Both the position numbers and the translations under genes were made by a program. A DNA stretch of 64,000 bases, from positions 32,613 to 96,612 of the forward strand of contig BQKZ01001432.1 of assembly GCA_036244855.1 (NCBI GenBank), written 5' to 3'. Within the stretch, counting starts at the first letter, position 1. Each line of letters opens with the position of its first letter. The notes beneath the pieces are model-generated. The model was not told the DNA's origin, did not search any database, and saw nothing but the letters and a program-made list of their open reading frames with translations. The stretch comes from Temnopleurus reevesii (Eukaryota > Echinodermata > Echinoidea > Temnopleuroida > Temnopleuridae). This document shows, piece by piece, positions 33,238-44,373 of the stretch.

Positions 33238-34569
33238 CCCCTCCCTCCCTCCCCCTCCCCTCCTCATTTTTATCCTATACTTTCTATTCCATAATTACTC
33301 TTTTCTCTCTTCATACCTCGATCCTTTATGTTATTGTCTACTGGATACCCTGTACGTATTCCGAGCTAATTAGCACACCTTCAAAATTACGACTGAAGGG
33401 GACGAGTGGTTCATAATTGATGATATTCTAATCACTTCTTGAGACGTTGCCACATCTTGTTTGGTTTCATATTCATGATATTGTGCTATTCAAGTTATGT
33501 TTAATTATAGATATATTTCTTAATTTGATCTCAAAATCATATGGTTTCAGTAATGCCATTAGTTCAGATTTTTCAATGTGTAAAAGTTTCACCCTCATCA
33601 ATAACGAACTTTACAAATAGCAAAAGAACAGCAAAAAATAAAAATAAATAAGACTAAAATAAATAAATGAAATAAATAAATAAAAGCCCAAAAGAGACAA
33701 CCCCCGTAAAAGAAAGAAAAGAAAAGGCAACAACGTAGAAAATTGACATAACTGAATGTATCAGACCTAAAATGAATCAAAATTTGTATCTGTAAATGAT
33801 TCCTCACCGCAAACTGTTGCACCTCTAAAAATGATGCAATATTGCACCCGACCCCGACTATGAGTTGCATTACTTTACAAAGTTACACCGTTATAAAGTG
33901 TACCATGGGAAAGGGATACTACTCACACATCCTCCCCGGTCGTTAGCTTTGCTCCCTCGTCGGCATCCCCTTGAAAAAAAAATTAATGCCCTCAGCTTCA
34001 GGCCAGTGCCCCAAAATAGGTTGACCAGTGGCCCTGAGTTGCACTTTGGGACGTGAAATGTGCGACCCAGACGAAAATTCCGTGACCCGGGTTGCAAAGT
34101 TTGTGGCGCAGGATGTGACTTTCGAATCATGGGTAAAAAATTCTCACCCTGCGTCATAACCTTTGCAACTCGGGTCAAGAACTTTGCGTTCTGGGTAGCA
34201 GACTTTGGAAGCCAGTGCCGTCCTCGACTCCAAGCCCTAAATCGCAAAGTTCGAAATTCAAAAATGTTCTGAACTTTGAATATACAATCATTATTGGTCT
34301 TTTCCCTTTACTTTCCAGGCTGTGAGGCTAGACGAAGACCGAAGGAAGGGCGCCCAGATCGCAAGCAAGGACCTTGCGGTGGAGATCTCATGTGGAAGAA
34401 CTGCGGTGGGTGTCAGGAGGTCTGCGGGGAACCAGGACCCATCATGTGCAGCAGGATGTGCCATCGTGGATGCTTCTGCCCAGGAATAGGACAGTTCAAA
34501 CTATCCCGAACCAGCAATGAATGCGTGAAGCAGTGCCCGGATGCTCAAAACAAAAACCTCACCGAGTAA
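30735..34569 (+). CDS. small secreted TIL-domain protein (protease-inhibitor type)
   Basis: Two exons, 30735-30795 and 34319-34569, join in phase 1 (GAATG|GC) to give 103 residues. Exon 1 is a signal peptide (MEKTTQRTLLFIVIIGLLLN). The mature chain begins with a basic segment (EARRRPKEGRPDRKQ) and then has ten cysteines in the spacing of a trypsin-inhibitor-like (TIL) domain (GPCGGDLMWKNCGGCQEVC, MCHRGCFCPG, NECVKQC). TIL domains are usually canonical serine-protease inhibitors but also occur as structural modules in mucins and von Willebrand-type proteins. The segment between the sixth and seventh cysteines, where inhibitors present the reactive site, is short here, so inhibitory activity is a family-based guess. 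An extra cysteine sits right at the predicted signal-cleavage region. The intron is 3.5 kb. Confidence 0.9.
33209..33260. repeat. (CT)n and CCCTC-rich pyrimidine tract
   Basis: (CT)n followed by CCCTCC repeats within the TIL-gene intron. Confidence 0.9.
34061..34202. mobile_element. inverted-repeat element next to the TIL exon-2 acceptor
   Basis: Left arm: GCGACCCAGACG and GTGACCCGGGTTGCAAAG. Right arm: CTTTGCAACTCGGGTCAAG and GCGTTCTGGGTAGCAG, the inverse with mismatches. It ends about 115 bp before the splice acceptor. Confidence 0.75.
34319..34569 (+). CDS. TIL-domain gene exon 2 (mature protein)
   Basis: Acceptor CTTTACTTTCCAG ends at 34318. The exon encodes the cysteine-rich domain and ends QNKNLTE followed by TAA. 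Confidence 0.92.
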
Positions 34570-34857
34570 AGAGTCAGTCGGAGAGCTGTGATCACCAGAG
34601 ATCGATGTAGTCATTGTCCATATCATTTGTCATCTCGATGAGGCCGACAAATCTTTGGACGGGCGAAGTGGTCATTCACACCACCGTTTTTGCAAGACAA
34701 ATTATATGTCTACCCCTAATGATCCTTGATACCCCTACTACACCTGTTTCGCCCCTCCAAAGAAAGACCTACTGAACGAAAGAAATGGTCTGTTTCACTT
34801 GCGTTACAAAGCACTTACATTATGGTTACCCTATAGAATTGAAACTCCGAGTCCTAC

Positions 34858-34992
34858 TAAAGGTCGAAGAGTGCTGAAGATCGAGTGCCAAAGACTGTCG
34901 AAGAGTGTCAATGAGTGCCGAAGAGTCCCGGAGAGTCCCGAATGTCTAACCTTCGGTAGTCTTTGCCCCTCTTTGGCACTCTTCGGCTTTTA
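34858..34992. repeat. inverted and tandem GAAGAGTGCC element
   Basis: GTCGAAGAGTGCTGAAGATC and GAGTGCCAAAGACTGTCGAAG on the left are matched in inverse by CTTCGGTAGTCTTTGC and TTTGGCACTCTTCGGC on the right. In between, GAGTGCCGAAGAGTCCCG-like units recur. A 142-codon frame over it is repeat-derived. Confidence 0.7.
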
Positions 34993-36176
34993 CTATGACC
35001 GGAAGCTCCCAAATAGAGTTTGCGTCATAAATATACGCGATGTTGACGAGTGCAATCTGGGAAAAGCTGTATATACGTACATTATTTATGATAAAATTGT
35101 AGCGCTTTATTTATTAAGTACCATTTTCTTTTCCTTGCTAGACAATGTCAGTCAGCGTGATATGACAGACTCACTCATGGGAAGCAAATCTCTTGTAAAT
35201 CAATCCAGAATGGAAAATGTTCGATAGCGGCCCTACACTGCAAAAAGTGTTGGTCAAAAAGTCATTGGGCTAATTGTCAACCTCACTCTATTGGGCAAGA
35301 AATTGTTTACTTATCGGGTGATGTGAAAATGGATTGATAATTTTGTGGAGCGTAAATGATGTCCCTAACATGAGCAAAACATTTTCCAACAATTGTCGTG
35401 GTTGATTTTTTAATTAAAGCTATATAAAAGGGAAAACGAGCAAAAAGGCCTTGTGCAATATGTAAGTGAAGACTGGTTTGTCTTTGAAGGAACAAATTTC
35501 ATTAAAAAAAGAGCGAGAACAGTTCGAAGCAGATTTATCGAATACAACCTTTTTTATCTTGTAGTGCGTTTCGTCTTGCAAATAAAGTCTGTACATAATA
35601 ATTGTTTTAATGGTAAATTGTACATGTATACAATTTCTTTGAAGTGGTTCACAAGTTAAAGTATATTTCATTCGAAGATTACATTCCAGTCGCTCTTATC
35701 CAGAAAATATTCGAATCATTTAATCTTTAGATATATAAACATATAAAGGGGAAATACATTTTTTACTCTCTGCTTATAAATTTTGTTGGGGATGCTAACT
35801 CAAATACCTCTATAATTATGTGCAAGCTACTAAGTTCCCTCTATACGTTCAACATTTGCAGTAAAATGCATTGATGAGTTTAATTCATCGATTTAAATTT
35901 GTATTTGACTTATCATAATGATGTTTATCGCAATGTGTGGGAATTATAATGATGAGAAGTGATTATATCCGAAACATTTAAGTTTAGCAGCTAAGGGGTG
36001 GTATAAATGGCAGCACCTTTTAGTTTTACGGTGGAAATTTGCACCTTTAGGATGCAGAAATGCGCTGTTATGGTATAGGTTGTCGCACCAGTGATGGCAT
36101 CTGCACCCAAAAGTGTACGAAATGCACCATAATTTACTAGTCAGTGTGTATGTGAGAAACTTTCATCGCATATTAT

Positions 36177-36225
36177 CATTATTATCATTATTATTATTAT
36201 TATTATTTTTATCATTATTATTATG
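36177..36225 (+). repeat. (ATT)n microsatellite
   Basis: ATT/ATC triplets, followed about 90 bp on by a short (TATG)n tract at 36316-36340. Confidence 0.9.
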
Positions 36226-37322
36226 CATGTATACATTTACATATTTTTGTGCAATCCAATAAACTTACGATTAAACTTTGTTTACTTTATAAATTGTCCA
36301 AACCTCTTTTTTTTTCTATGTATGTATGTATGTATTTATGTAAGTTTCTACTCTCGAATATCTAAGTAGTTTGTCTCATGGCAAAGAATGTTATTATCAC
36401 TTCACGTGCATTTTAAAAGACAAGACATTCCTTATTTTCCAATAACAAGTTATAGGTGATGAAAAAATATTGTGATCGAGATCAGCGCTAACTAAAGCGT
36501 GTAATGTAAAAAGAGAATTAGAGCCAAACTTATATACATGTACTATAGACATTTGTAATCGAAAATGTAATAAAATGTCTTATATAATCGCACAGACAAT
36601 TATTTCCATCTTTCGAGGTCACATAATAACTAATCAAACTCTCAGTTCTCTTATATGGTACGCATTTGAAATGAGCAAAGTTGAATTGTTGTTTACATCC
36701 GAATTAAGCCCAGTTTATTTCCACCGTAGCAAAATTATCATAACAGGTGAGAACAAGTCACTTCGTTCTTTTATCTTGCAAATTATTCCAATGGTTATGT
36801 AAGCTGAAAATAAATAAATGCAAAGGCACTTGATGTATAATCTACTAAAAATATATGGACCATTTGTGTAATTGTTTTACAATGATTATGATTATGAACT
36901 CACACTTCAAGATGTAGGCCTATTATACATTATAATAGTGGAACAAAAGAAGTGTTAAAAATTGATATCAGTCATGAAATAGAAATGACCACTTTTTTGT
37001 TTGATAACTTGCAAGAAAGTTGCATTTTAATACAGAGCTTTGTACAAAAATGTATATAAATATTTATGGTGATTCCAAACTATCTTTTAGTATGATACGT
37101 ATGTGTCTTTATAATTTTCTTTTCATATACGCTTTGGAAATAATGTTAAAACACGCAGTATCAAACAAAATAGTATACGACTCATATCGTTGTTACTGTC
37201 ATACTGTCATAAATTGATATTGCGGTTATTGTATGAAATATGGAGGGTTGAAGTTGGGCACCGCTTTTTATAAAACATTTTGTATTTCTACATAATGACA
37301 TCGATCGGATCGACAATTGATT

Positions 37323-37914
37323 NNNNNNNNNNNNNNNNNNNNNNNNNNNNNNNNNNNNNNNNNNNNNNNNNNNNNNNNNNNNNNNNNNNNNNNNNNNNNN
37401 NNNNNNNNNNNNNNNNNNNNNNNNNNNNNNNNNNNNNNNNNNNNNNNNNNNNNNNNNNNNNNNNNNNNNNNNNNNNNNNNNNNNNNNNNNNNNNNNNNNN
37501 NNNNNNNNNNNNNNNNNNNNNNNNNNNNNNNNNNNNNNNNNNNNNNNNNNNNNNNNNNNNNNNNNNNNNNNNNNNNNNNNNNNNNNNNNNNNNNNNNNNN
37601 NNNNNNNNNNNNNNNNNNNNNNNNNNNNNNNNNNNNNNNNNNNNNNNNNNNNNNNNNNNNNNNNNNNNNNNNNNNNNNNNNNNNNNNNNNNNNNNNNNNN
37701 NNNNNNNNNNNNNNNNNNNNNNNNNNNNNNNNNNNNNNNNNNNNNNNNNNNNNNNNNNNNNNNNNNNNNNNNNNNNNNNNNNNNNNNNNNNNNNNNNNNN
37801 NNNNNNNNNNNNNNNNNNNNNNNNNNNNNNNNNNNNNNNNNNNNNNNNNNNNNNNNNNNNNNNNNNNNNNNNNNNNNNNNNNNNNNNNNNNNNNNNNNNN
37901 NNNNNNNNNNNNNN
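37323..37914. other. assembly gap (592 N)
   Basis: Run of N. The right flank resumes in A-rich sequence and then a poly-C/poly-A junction (37925-37951). Long open frames crossing it are meaningless. Confidence 0.99.
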
Positions 37915-38130
37915 AAAGGAAAAACCCCCCCCCCCCCCAAAAAAAAAAAAACAAAAAAAAAAACAAAAAAAAAAACATTGCTTTCACAAAGTGAATGGGT
38001 CTACTCCACCCAAAGAGCTTTATAAAGATATTTGACCCCACCTGGCGTAAATATTCAGAATTGAATGAGAAACGCCTTTAAATCTAAATCATTCATCATC
38101 ATTTGATACCCACCCAGTCAGTAAACCTAC

Positions 38131-38308
38131 CTCATACTCGACTGGGCGCGGCGCGGCGGGGCGAAGGCCCGGCCGCCGCCGCGCCGTGCGCGCCGGTACC
38201 GTCACGTACGTATAGCGCTTACCGTACCGGCGCGCTTGCTTGCTTGCATGCTTGTAATATCTCCGAGCTGCAGGCGTGAACAAGAACAAGGGGCCATCTA
38301 ACGCTCTG
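38131..38308 (+). promoter_or_regulatory. CpG-rich segment: probable promoter and 5' non-coding exon of the ABHD2-like gene
   Basis: A sharply bounded GC- and CpG-rich block (GGGCGCGGCGCGGCGGGG and CCGCCGCCGCGCCGTGCGCG) stands in AT-rich DNA. It ends at a good donor, CTCTG|GTAAGA (38309). The next plausible acceptor on this strand is GTGCCACAG at 44178, 34 bp before the ABHD2 start codon. I infer that it is the first, untranslated exon plus core promoter, giving a 5' intron of about 5.9 kb. It has no coding frame that I trust on either strand. Confidence 0.5.
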
Positions 38309-38905
38309 GTAAGAAAATATTCCTATCACATTTGTTTCATAATGTAAGAAATATTTAGAGTTTTTTATTTTCCGCTAAATGTAGTTAGTGACACAGTGTA
38401 ATTGAGTAAAAACATCACCGAGACGAGTGCAGTTAGGTCTGCCATACAATTTATGATTGCATAGGCTCACAATATTCACATAATGTCCTAGTCCGGCATG
38501 TAGAAATTTCTGTCATGTCTGTCCAGCCATTCAGCCAAATTAAATTCCGTATTAAATTCATGTCATCCTCCCAAAACGGCTGAATTGCAGCGTTTTGCGG
38601 TTTAGCCACTGTGTCATACCAGCTCAGACTAGGATTAGTTATATTGATATTACCTGTCTTTGGGCAATTTCCTATTAAACCTGTGAATTAAAAATACTTT
38701 ATAGGCCTGACGTTAAAGTTACATGCATGGGCATAGCCATCAGCAAATATCTGAATATAGTGGTTCAACTTCTAGAACCTTGCACCTTACATAAGGATAA
38801 TTACAGGTATTTGGTCAAAATATTTCATTGAAATATGAGTTATGTACATTAGCAAAGTACGAAAATACACCCAATGAATGCAGTGGTCTTTAATATAGCG
38901 ATGAT

Positions 38906-38906
38906 T

Positions 38907-38942
<36 letters not shown>
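38906..38942 (+). repeat. (GAT)n microsatellite
   Basis: Uninterrupted ATG/GAT triplets. Confidence 0.95.
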
Positions 38943-38943
<1 letters not shown>

Positions 38944-39717
38944 CTCATTGACTGATCTGCTAGTTGCTGCTTGTTTCATATTCATCACAACAATATCAGC
39001 TCGCTCCGTTTAGCTCAGCTCAAAAACTTTGTTTTCAATCATTTTCAATTCAAGCCTCAGGCTTGTGTGCAGTGTACATGCTAAAGTGCCTGTTCCCGCC
39101 AGAGCAGAGGTCCTGCTTAAAATGTGGTAATGTCCCATGAATATACATGTACTCAATCATCGGGTGTCTCATCACGTGTAGTATGAAACCAGAGAGAAGA
39201 TTTTACTCTTTACAATTCTTCTTTTTATAAGTTGCCATTTGATTTTAAATGATATTTGTGTTCATAATATTCAATAGGATACAGTATGTGTTTATTATTG
39301 AAATCTAAAAATATTAATTTTCAATGCATAATTGCTGCAAAATATGATGGATTCTGTTTTATTTTGTTACATAAACTGTCGGAACACCCAACTCCTCATC
39401 TTGACTATCTAATAAATCATTATTTCTTAAATACAACTTTCATTATTTTACTTACAAATACAAAATTCATCTTCATTTGATTTTGAATTTCCCTCTTCAT
39501 AAAATCATTATGAATACCTGTGAACCCTTGATTTACCTTGATATTGGGCATAAAGTAAAACAAACTTATTTGACCCTCTGAAACCATAACCTTTAAAACC
39601 CCTGTTCCCAATGATTAAACAATTAAAACAATAGTAAATATTACAGTATATTAGGTATTGTTGAATTGACTTTTTTCATTCTTTATTCATAAAGGAGCAC
39701 ATCCAGGTTATGTTTAG

Positions 39718-39739
39718 CCCCCCCCCCCCCCCAAAAAAA
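39718..39739 (+). repeat. poly-C/poly-A junction
   Basis: About fifteen C followed directly by seven A. Confidence 0.9.
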
Positions 39740-42700
39740 GAAAAAAAAGAATAGTAGATGAGTAATTGAGCACATAATTTGCATTGTGATCAATATTTCA
39801 GTACTCAATCCAATTCAATTCAATATTTATTTTACTCATAAAATGCATAAAAAAGTACAGACATGTACAAGATAGAAAATACATACATGTAAAATTACAT
39901 TTACAAATAGAAAATAAATAACAATAAAAGTAGAAGAATGAAAATATGGGTGGGGATCAAGATCTAAAGATCTTGATTGCATGACCCCATTGCAGAAACA
40001 ATATTGTTTATAATTGCAAAACGGAAAGTATAATAAATGTAGGAAGAAGTGTAGTGTTGGAGAGAGACAGAAAAAGATCCTTTATAATGGATAAGAAAAA
40101 AAGGAGCCGGGGAGAAGGAAAGAAGATGAAAGAAAAAAAAAAACGAAAGAAAAAGCGTCATGCCACAAAAAGCAAAGCACAATCGCGCCAAGACAATTGA
40201 CCAGGGTGAATAAAATCATGGTAATTGTTCTGACGTGACAGCGTAACATGCTAATTGTCTTGTCTATCACCGAGAAAAAATGTTGAAAACGGAATGATTA
40301 AAGAGGGCTAAAAGGTGACTCATTATTTGTGTAAAAGCATTTTCTTATATTGTTTTCTAAAACAATTAAGAGAACACGCAGTTTTAAGATTACTTGGTAA
40401 AGAATTCCAATGTTTAGGACCTGCATAAAAAATGGTTTGTTGGAAGACGGTCGTTCTTGCAAATGGCAAATGAAAGTCAGACCGAGAGCGGGTAGAATAA
40501 GAATGGATTTCCGAATTAAATGAAAAGTATCTTTTCAGATAAGTACATGGGGAAAAATGAAATATTCAAGACTGAGAAATTAATTTTGATGAGCACTAGG
40601 ATTGTTTATGTGTACAATATGGTTGGTACTCATCTTGTACATTATGTAGGCTCAATCACAACATTAAAACAGTACATGTGCATATTTTCTTTGTATATTA
40701 CCTATTAAACTGCATAAATTAACCCAAAATGACTTTATCTGGCCAGCATTATATGTTATTACTTGTTATGGAGTTAAAAAAAAATGGCTCATACATGATA
40801 AATGTGCAGAGATTAAACGTGATATCAAGTTTTGTTTATGACTGGACAATTACATAAGTACTACATGCAAAGCCCAAGTAAAGTTGTGGTAAAAGTGAAT
40901 AGTTACATGTATATCCCCGAATTTTGTCTTCAAATCTAAATAAAATGAAATATAATATCATGAACATATTGCACAAAAGATTGTGTAAAATATGAATTAG
41001 TTTTGGTAAAGCTACATGTACAACCTAAAATGTGCAATAAAATATCAGTCTGGGGTACCCCCATACTGAACCAATATTTTCTTTCTTGATAAAGCCACCT
41101 TCTCATGCACAGAATTGGAGCAAAATTTCATAATTGAATTAATTTTGGTATATACCTTTTTATCTTTCTTTTGTCAAATCTTGGAAATAACCCTGTATAT
41201 GCCCGATAACAAAACCAAATATTGTTATTACAAAGAGAGGGCGCTAAATATGATTTAACGGTCAAAGTTGAATAGTAAAAAAGAATCATCTTGTAAAAAA
41301 TTATTCTGTGGTCTAGAAATGTGCGTGTAGTGATAAAGATCCTGTAAAATTTTACATTTCTACATCTTTACCAAAACTGCATTTGTGCTTTAATTTTCAC
41401 AGAATTGCATGAACCTTGAAAAGGAGGTAAAAATCAAAACTGTGTGAGATGATTTCACAAGAAAACATAATGACAGTACTTACGTACAGCAAGCAAATTC
41501 ATGTTTATAAAAATACGTTTTAATAAGAATTAGATACTTGTCTTTTAATCTTCATGTATGCCACATTGCTTATTTGGTCATAGCTTGTCTATGATATATT
41601 ATTGTATTTCAGAACACTCACAAGAATATACTTGTAATCTTCTGTATATGTATTACCACTCTGAATTTATTATTGAAGTAGGCCCACATATACATGTAGT
41701 ATATGTAGGCTTGCTCAGTTTAATGAAGTAATAATTAACCCAGTGTGCTCATTTCCATTTATAATCTGTTTGCTGATAGTCTGGGTTACATTTGCTCCAA
41801 TGCATGACGTAATGGATCATTTAACCTCTTAATAAAAATACCAGTGACTAAAGATCAATCAATAAAGATTAGATTTTACGGCAAAAATTTAGTTACCCCA
41901 ATATGGTGTAGCATCATTTTTATTAGAGTGTTGATTGTGCTACATGTACATGTAAACCAGAAAAAGTGTTTCAATGCAATATGGCTGAACAAAATATTTG
42001 CAATACATGTAATTTTCATTTGTCTGCTGTATTTTATACACAACAATTACCATTTATGTATTTCAGTCTGTGCATTATTGAGTGATTGTACCAACCAAAT
42101 TCTTACAAGCACTTGTACTTTCAAAATGATTCAATATACGGTACACATACAGACTATGCCTGTAACTTACTCCATTGTCCAATAAAGCAATATTTGTTTC
42201 AATATCCCACTCTGTTTGATAGATCTAATCCAATTTATCATTCTTTTGTTTCCTATTCCACAGAGACATTGATACAATAGCATTCATTCATTTCATCAAT
42301 GTCCCAAAATTGATTAGATAATATATCATCATGTATGGTACTGTTTTGTGTGTAACACCATTATAACCCATTATTTACTTGTGTGCTCACTTTATTTCCT
42401 TGTCATTTTGCTTATAGATTCTGCTAGGATCGAAAGCTGAAGCTCCTTTTCACTTCCTTTTTTAAAACAATTTGTAAAACGTATTTTGAGAAGATATTTG
42501 TGAAATTATAGGAGCTGTACATGTACATGTATATGACATAATTTTTTTTTAATAGTACATGTGCTTTCTGCATATTCTTGTTAAAAACTGCACTTTACCA
42601 CATGCGAATCATTACATCAAAATCTAACAGAAGTACTTGGTCTAAAGTCAGAGAAAATGTGGGTTAAGAAAAATGAACTTCAATGTTTGAAAAAAATTAT

Positions 42701-44191
42701 TTGATTTTCCAAACCTCCAATGTTTCAATGTGAAAAAAAAATACATGCAAACAGAATAGTCAGAAAGGGTATAAAAATGTTTCCTTTGAGTGTATTTTTA
42801 GGTCAGTTGGCCAAAATGTTTTAATATGCTAATTGATCGCTTGCAGCCAGGCATTATAAAACCAAGGAAACACACTATTTTTTTCTGATAGAGCAAAGTT
42901 TTTCTGGCCTCCTTTGACAGTGAAGCTGGCATTAGCCACAGAAAAAGCATGATTTTGGTTGAAATGGATTACACACTTCATGAGCATTTTTCTGTAAGAT
43001 ACATGTTTAAATGTACTTCAATATTCCCTATCTTTTGTATTTAAAATCAATATCTCACTTAATACTTGGTGTATCAGTATCAACTTTGATCAGTATCTCA
43101 AATCAGAGTTTATTGAATGAGGAACTTGAGAAACTAGAAAGAAAAAATCTGACTTCTGTCTGATTTCAACATGAATGGTTTACATGTATCCTGTTTCAAA
43201 GAGATACCAATGACCATACCATTAGAATAACTTTATTTTAATGAAAATAGGATATGGTTGTGGTTCATAAAATGGAGTATTGTATGTAAATGTTTTAACC
43301 TATTTTACACCTAAAGTGTGGGAGAATCACACCTTTCTTTTTAGAGTAAAGGTAACACATGATCCATATATTGTTTTCATATACATGTACAGTGTACAGT
43401 GTACATGTATAAACTGTAGCCAAAATTATTATCTTGTCAAGATCAGACGTTATTATAGATACTGTACCTGCTTACTATTAAAATCGCACTCTTCTCCTGT
43501 GACCCATCATTAGCTGGTATAAATATTTTTGGACACCCGTAGTTATTCAGAACACAATTACGCCATCACACATCCACCTGTCTCCGAATACACCCTTTTA
43601 TTAATAGACAGCATTAATGAAGAAAGAAAAATGCACTTAAATTAATTAATGGTGTTTCTGGTATGCCATTATGCATTGCAGTAAAACTAATGCTTAACCA
43701 TTTTTTGGTCAGAACGACAAAAATGTAACGCCAATGGATAAAGGAAAATCTTCCCACTCCAGGAGACAGATGCACTTCATTACGTAGTTCTGTTTATAAT
43801 TATTTACTGATTTCTTTTTTTATTTTTGTATCCCCCATGAACCATAAAATGACTGAAAAAGTTTGGAGTCCAGTTTTAGGCTGGCAGATATATACATTTA
43901 CGTACTGTGTATAGCAAAATTCCATCAATGATTTATTTCATTAGGCAGAACCAGTAGACCATGTTTGTACTTGACCTGAAAAGGTCATGTTCCATTGAAT
44001 TCTGAAATACTTATTTTTTTTAAAGCCATTTAAAAAAATATTCTTCTGAAAACAAAGCCAAAGGAATTCTATTCTTTATTTGGTCTGCCCTTCAATGCAA
44101 GATATAGCATTTTTTTTATTTGAAAAGGAAGTATGTAAAATGTCTTTTTAAATCCTGTATATATTTTCTGTGCCACAGTTCCAGTAGGAGT

Positions 44192-44206
44192 ATGGTTGAC
44201 CGGTAG
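44192..44206 (+). promoter_or_regulatory. short upstream ORF in the ABHD2 5' leader
   Basis: ATG GTT GAC CGG TAG lies between the presumed acceptor (44178) and the main ATG (44213) and ends 6 bp before it. Such uORFs can lower translation of the main frame; whether this one does is unknown. Confidence 0.4.
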
Positions 44207-44212
44207 TCCACG

Positions 44213-44373
44213 ATGGGTATTCTATTATCAACAGCATTCGTCCTTGTCTTCTTGTATATCTTCCTCTTCAAAGTGTTAAAGCTGCTGGATCAGCCTGCTG
44301 CTGCCACCCTACATCACAGGGACAGCAAATACAACCGCAGTATCCTCTCATTATGTTCCATCCTAACTAAACC
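44213..44373 (+). CDS. ABHD2: ABHD2 coding exon 1 (membrane anchor)
   Basis: ATG at 44213, donor AAACC|GTAAGT at 44374, phase 2. Encodes MGILLSTAFVLVFLYIFLFK and then a polar segment to ILTKP. Confidence 0.88.

Larger units (their letters stand above)
34570..38130. other. intergenic stretch between TIL gene and ABHD2 promoter
   Basis: No supported exon. It holds a GAAGAGTGCC-type inverted/tandem element (34858-34992), TTA and TATG microsatellites (36177-36225, 36316-36340), an assembly gap (37323-37914) and a poly-C/poly-A junction right after the gap. The rest is AT-rich sequence with nothing recognisable. Confidence 0.55.
38309..44178 (+). other. presumed 5' UTR intron of the ABHD2-like gene
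   Basis: No coding exon is visible in this 5.9 kb. It contains a (GAT)n microsatellite (38906-38942), a poly-C/poly-A junction (39718-39739), a repeat-like block at about 39800-40500 (an A/T-rich segment plus CTTGGTAAAGAATTCCAATG-type sequence resembling degenerate retroelement 3' ends) and many ACATGTA words. Status as intron depends on the promoter inference. Confidence 0.4.

Noticed and set aside
34799..35227. 142-codon plus-strand frame after the TIL gene
   Set aside because: Half of it is the GAAGAGTGCC inverted/tandem repeat; there is no domain and no splice context.
37182..38041. Long open frames around 37.2-38.0 kb
   Set aside because: They are N-filled or poly-A/poly-C derived.
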